Below, one piece after another: positions 37,733-40,116 of a DNA stretch of 40,116 nt (position 1 is the first letter of the stretch; each line of letters starts with the position of its first letter). This DNA is from XYD1-FULL-39-28 sp964539855. GTDB lineage: Bacteria; Patescibacteriota; Minisyncoccia; Minisyncoccales; Staskawiczbacteraceae. The notes under the pieces are model-generated. The model worked only from the letters and a program-made list of their open reading frames with translations, searched no databases and was not told the DNA's origin. The translations under genes were made by a program, and so were the position numbers. The stretch spans positions 1 to 40,116 of the forward strand of contig CAZIJR010000001.1 in assembly GCA_964539855.1 (NCBI GenBank), in the 5' to 3' direction.

Positions 37733-39082
37733 TTAAATATTTTTTTCGGGGGCTTCTATTTGGGTTTCTTCTTCCTCTTCAACAACTCTTTGCACTTCTT
37801 CCATTGTTGTGATTCCATTTGCAACGTCTATTAAACCGGATTGGTACATTGTTACCATTCCTTTTTTTATTGCTTTTTCTCTTATTGAAGAAACGGGTGG
37901 GTTGGTCAAAATAAATTTTTCCATATCAGAGTCAATTAAAAACGCTTCAAACAACCCTTGTCTGCCCCTATATCCCGTAAAATTGCAGGCCTGGCAACCA
38001 TCCTTGCTTGGCTTCATTAAGTGTACTTTATTTAAATCGGGAAGTTTTATATCTTTAGGCAAGGTTTTTAAGCCTTTTTTAATTTCTGCTAATTCGGCTG
38101 TTGTTGGTTTTGCAGGAATTGAACATTTTTTACATACTTTTCTGACCAAGCGTTGTGCTACGGCCATTTTTAAAGCCGGGGCAATTGAAGAAGCATCTGT
38201 ACCTAGGTCCACAAGTCTTGGGATGGTTCCAGCTGCATCATTGGTGTGTAATGTACTTAACACCAAGTGACCAGTCAAAGCTGCCTGCAAGGCTATTTTA
38301 GCGGTTTGAAGGTCTCTTATCTCGCCCACCAGAATAACGTCTGGGTCTTGTCTTACAATTGATCTTAGTCCTTCTGCAAAAGTATATCCTTTTTCTGGAG
38401 CCACTTGGGTTTGAGAAACTCCGCCTAAGTGGTATTCAATAGGATCTTCAATAGTTATTATTTTTATTTCAGAGTTTTGTATTTTTTTTAAAAAAGCATA
38501 AAGCGTTGTTGTTTTACCAGACCCAGTAGGGCCTGTAACAATTATCATGCCGTTTGGCTTTGCTATTTCTTTTTGAAAAATTTTCAGGAGGTCAGGCCTT
38601 AATCCCAAGTCATCCAAGCTAATTAAGCTTTTTGGATTTAAAATTCTCATCACAATCGATTCCCCATATTCAGCGGGCAAGCTGGAAGTTCTTATTTCTA
38701 TTAATAAATCTTCCAGTCCAATTGTAAATCTGCCGTCTTGAGGTTTGTCTGTAATATTAAGTTTTAGTTTTGAAAGCAGCTTTAAGCGGCTCAGCAAATG
38801 ATGGTAAGTTTTATGGTCAAAAAAAACAACATCCTGTAAGATGCCGTCCAGCCTCACCCTTAATCTTGCGTTTTTTTCTTCCGGTTCAATGTGTATATCA
38901 GAAGCATTGAGCAAAATGGCTCCGAACAATGCAACATCTAATAGTTCTGTAATGCTTTGGGAAAGATATTCTTCAATCTTTTTTTTAAATCCCGCGATAT
39001 CTTTAATGTTGTTTTTTCCCTCCTCTACGATTTTAGTAGAGATTGTCACAGACCCTAATATTCTTTTTGTTTCCTCTGGCAT
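37733..39082 (-). CDS. PilB/GspE-family type II/IV pilus assembly ATPase
   Basis: This 449-aa secretion ATPase has Walker A GPTGSGKTTTLYAF near 189-202, the Asp box VGEIRDLQTA (Walker B region), and the His box ALTGHLVLSTLHTNDA. A zinc-binding four-Cys loop (CKKC near 318, CQAC near 363) follows. The usual long N-terminal GspE-N domain is missing; it starts almost directly at the N2 region. It probably powers type IV pilus or pseudopilus assembly, and therefore DNA uptake or motility. It follows the DHH-like gene by 24 nt on the same strand; no other pilus gene is visible here. Confidence 0.93.
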   Translation of the reverse strand: MPEETKRILGSVTISTKIVEEGKNNIKDIAGFKKKIEEYLSQSITELLDVALFGAILLNASDIHIEPEEKNARLRVRLDGILQDVVFFDHKTYHHLLSRLKLLSKLKLNITDKPQDGRFTIGLEDLLIEIRTSSLPAEYGESIVMRILNPKSLISLDDLGLRPDLLKIFQKEIAKPNGMIIVTGPTGSGKTTTLYAFLKKIQNSEIKIITIEDPIEYHLGGVSQTQVAPEKGYTFAEGLRSIVRQDPDVILVGEIRDLQTAKIALQAALTGHLVLSTLHTNDAAGTIPRLVDLGTDASSIAPALKMAVAQRLVRKVCKKCSIPAKPTTAELAEIKKGLKTLPKDIKLPDLNKVHLMKPSKDGCQACNFTGYRGRQGLFEAFLIDSDMEKFILTNPPVSSIREKAIKKGMVTMYQSGLIDVANGITTMEEVQRVVEEEEETQIEAPEKNI

Positions 39083-39093
39083 TATTTTATGTG

Positions 39094-39114
39094 GCGCGTT
39101 TTTTAATTACGCGC
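39094..39114 (-). promoter_or_regulatory. Small hairpin between DHH-like gene and pilB
   Basis: GCGCGT (39094-39099) and ACGCGC (39109-39114) form a 6-bp GC stem with a 9-nt AT loop. It overlaps the stop codon of the upstream gene and lies 12 nt before the pilB ATG. It could mark an RNA cut or mask initiation. Weak evidence. Confidence 0.3.
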
Positions 39115-39856
39115 TATAAATTTGTTGTTTTGTATAAATATGGCTTGCTATCTCTTTTAGGTCGGCTCCTTTTTTCATCAAACTGCCAGCTATTTCAAAA
39201 ATATCAGCCGTTATGTTATTTTTAAAATTTTCCGTATAAATGACAAGGCCCGACAAAAGACAACTGGCCAACTCTTTTTTTATCGAATCTTCGTCAGTAT
39301 TTTTTATAAGGGTAAAAATTGTTTCCGTTAGAGAAGATTCTGCCAGTAAATTAATTTTACCAAATTTTTTGTTTTCTGTCGCGTCTATTGTATTATCTAT
39401 GTTTAAAATTGGGGAATCCAGCAAAAACCCAAAAGAGTTTAATTTGTTTTTAAGCTGTTCGGAATAATCTTTTATGCCTACGGTTATAACTAGGTCGGGT
39501 TTTGTTTCTGAAAAGTAAAAAGAAATATCTTCTTTTTTTATACTTCCACTTTCCAATGTCAAAAATATTTTAACGGCTTCGCTATTTTTTTCATAATGGA
39601 TTTGTGAAACATCAGCAATTCTGTTTGGGACTGAAATTACAAAGTTTTTAGGGTAAGAAATAAAGTCTAAGGATGGGGTTAAAAATTTTAAATTTTCGGG
39701 TACGGCATCTATAATTAAGTTTACATTTTTACCCATTTCTTTTAAAGTATAAAAAAGAGCCAGCGTGGAGGTCACAGCCTCTGGAACATCAGAGGGTATA
39801 AGACAAATATTTTTTGCTTCGGCAATAATTTGATTAGATTCTTGTATGTTTTCCAT
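39107..39856 (-). CDS. DHH-phosphoesterase-like protein lacking the DHH motif
   Basis: The 249-aa protein looks like a nanoRNase/pAp-phosphatase (DHH) N-domain. It has an N-terminal Rossmann-like start (NICLIPSDVPEAVTSTLALFYTLKEMGKNV) in which the usual DxDxxxS/A acids are absent. FGKINLLAESSLTETIFTLI follows near 166-185, matching the FG-INL...SSTAE helix. The position normally holding Asp-His-His reads ILNIDNTIDATENKKFG, so the metal-binding His pair is missing. It is therefore probably inactive as a phosphoesterase. It is transcribed with pilB, 24 nt upstream. A scaffold or nucleotide-sensing role is only a possibility. Confidence 0.65.
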   Translation of the reverse strand: MENIQESNQIIAEAKNICLIPSDVPEAVTSTLALFYTLKEMGKNVNLIIDAVPENLKFLTPSLDFISYPKNFVISVPNRIADVSQIHYEKNSEAVKIFLTLESGSIKKEDISFYFSETKPDLVITVGIKDYSEQLKNKLNSFGFLLDSPILNIDNTIDATENKKFGKINLLAESSLTETIFTLIKNTDEDSIKKELASCLLSGLVIYTENFKNNITADIFEIAGSLMKKGADLKEIASHIYTKQQIYSA

Positions 39857-39902
39857 GATTTTATAATTACTATACCCTATTCGATTTTTAAAAATAAATC
39901 AA

Positions 39903-40116
39903 GTGCAAAAAAAATACATTACAAAAAATTTTAAAGAAACTCAAAAATTTGGCAGAGAATTTGCCCGCTATTTGTCATCCCCGCGAAAACGGGGATCCAG
40001 CGCGTTAGTTTTAGGTTTGTCAGGAAATTTAGGCGGAGGTAAAACTACTTTTCTTCAGGGCCTTGCAAAAGGGCTTGGAATAAAAGAAAAGATTTTAAGC
40101 CCCACTTTTGTAATAA
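39903..40116 (+). CDS. tsaE: tRNA threonylcarbamoyladenosine biosynthesis ATPase TsaE, 5' part
   Basis: From a GTG at 39903 the frame is open to the window end. It reads KKYITKNFKETQKFGREFA, then an insert SSPRKRGSS, then LVLGLSGNLGGGKTTFLQGL and SPTFVI. Walker A G-N-L-G-G-G-K-T-T and the SPTF motif are typical of TsaE, the ATPase partner of TsaB/TsaD for t6A37 on tRNA. The start is tentative because GTG is the first plausible codon after the divergent DHH-like gene. The insert comes from a palindromic repeat also found in rsmA. Confidence 0.9.
   Translation, partial: MQKKYITKNFKETQKFGREFARYLSSPRKRGSSALVLGLSGNLGGGKTTFLQGLAKGLGIKEKILSPTFVI
39973..40000. repeat. In-frame palindromic repeat in tsaE
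   Basis: ATCCCCG-CGAAAA-CGGGGAT (39977-39996) is flanked by TGTC and CCAG, as in the rsmA copy at 10118-10145. It is read in the same phase, giving SSPRKRGSS between the first helix and the beta strand before Walker A. Confidence 0.8.

Overview
The window is AT-rich, densely packed DNA whose gene content and layout fit a small-genome ultrasmall bacterium of the Patescibacteria / Candidate Phyla Radiation, most likely Parcubacteria-like. That placement is an inference from gene content. TGA is used as an ordinary stop (for example dnaA), so code 11 fits and a recoded TGA does not. Intergenic gaps are short, Shine-Dalgarno sequences are rare, and several genes have a -10 box only 7-8 nt before the start codon, as expected for leaderless mRNAs. 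None of the tRNAs with a visible 3' end encodes CCA, and a CCA-adding enzyme is present.

Layout. 1-3275 (minus): a mixed tRNA/protein run of tRNA-Arg, cca, GNAT acetyltransferase, tRNA-Pro, an unrecognised protein and a partial tRNA-Ala. 3300-8280 (plus): a VirB2-like pilin, tRNA-Lys, rpsO, an NYN-domain protein, pnp, a coiled-coil protein and a DksA/TraR-type protein. 8251-11132: a LysM/M23 peptidase (minus), rsmA, and a RAYT-type Y1 transposase flanked by perfect palindromes. 11183-25602: a long type IV secretion (T4SS)-like locus (small membrane protein, VirB6/TrbL-like protein, helical protein, PrgI/VirB3-like, TraC-like, VirB4 ATPase, then four tandem surface proteins sharing a pilin-like N-terminal module), interrupted by an oppositely oriented, GC-richer SPFH gene. 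25600-30250: the replication-origin neighbourhood (jag, yidC, rnpA, rpmH on minus; dnaA, dnaN on plus) with DnaA boxes on both sides of dnaA. 30223-37541: class A PBP, acidic protein, ruvC, yebC, a ComEA/lamin-tail protein, an S-component-like protein overlapping a CofE-like ligase, and ruvB. 37587-40116: a highly structured palindromic element, a PilB/GspE ATPase, a DHH-like protein lacking the DHH motif, and the start of tsaE.

How it fits together. Housekeeping blocks (translation, RNA decay, origin firing, Holliday-junction processing, cell wall) alternate with envelope machinery: the T4SS-like apparatus, the PilB motor and the ComEA-like DNA-binding protein, which together suggest contact-dependent DNA or protein exchange with other cells. 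The least familiar part is the block at 18426-25562: four secreted proteins, each starting with the same two-helix T4SS-pilin-like module ending in a TINP motif and then diverging into a Cys-rich ectodomain (one) or repeated beta-sandwich-like domains resembling beta/gamma-crystallins (three). Other notable signals are palindromes carried in frame in rsmA, tsaE and cca, a tRNA lying 7 nt before cca, and the three-way-junction-like element between pilB and ruvB.
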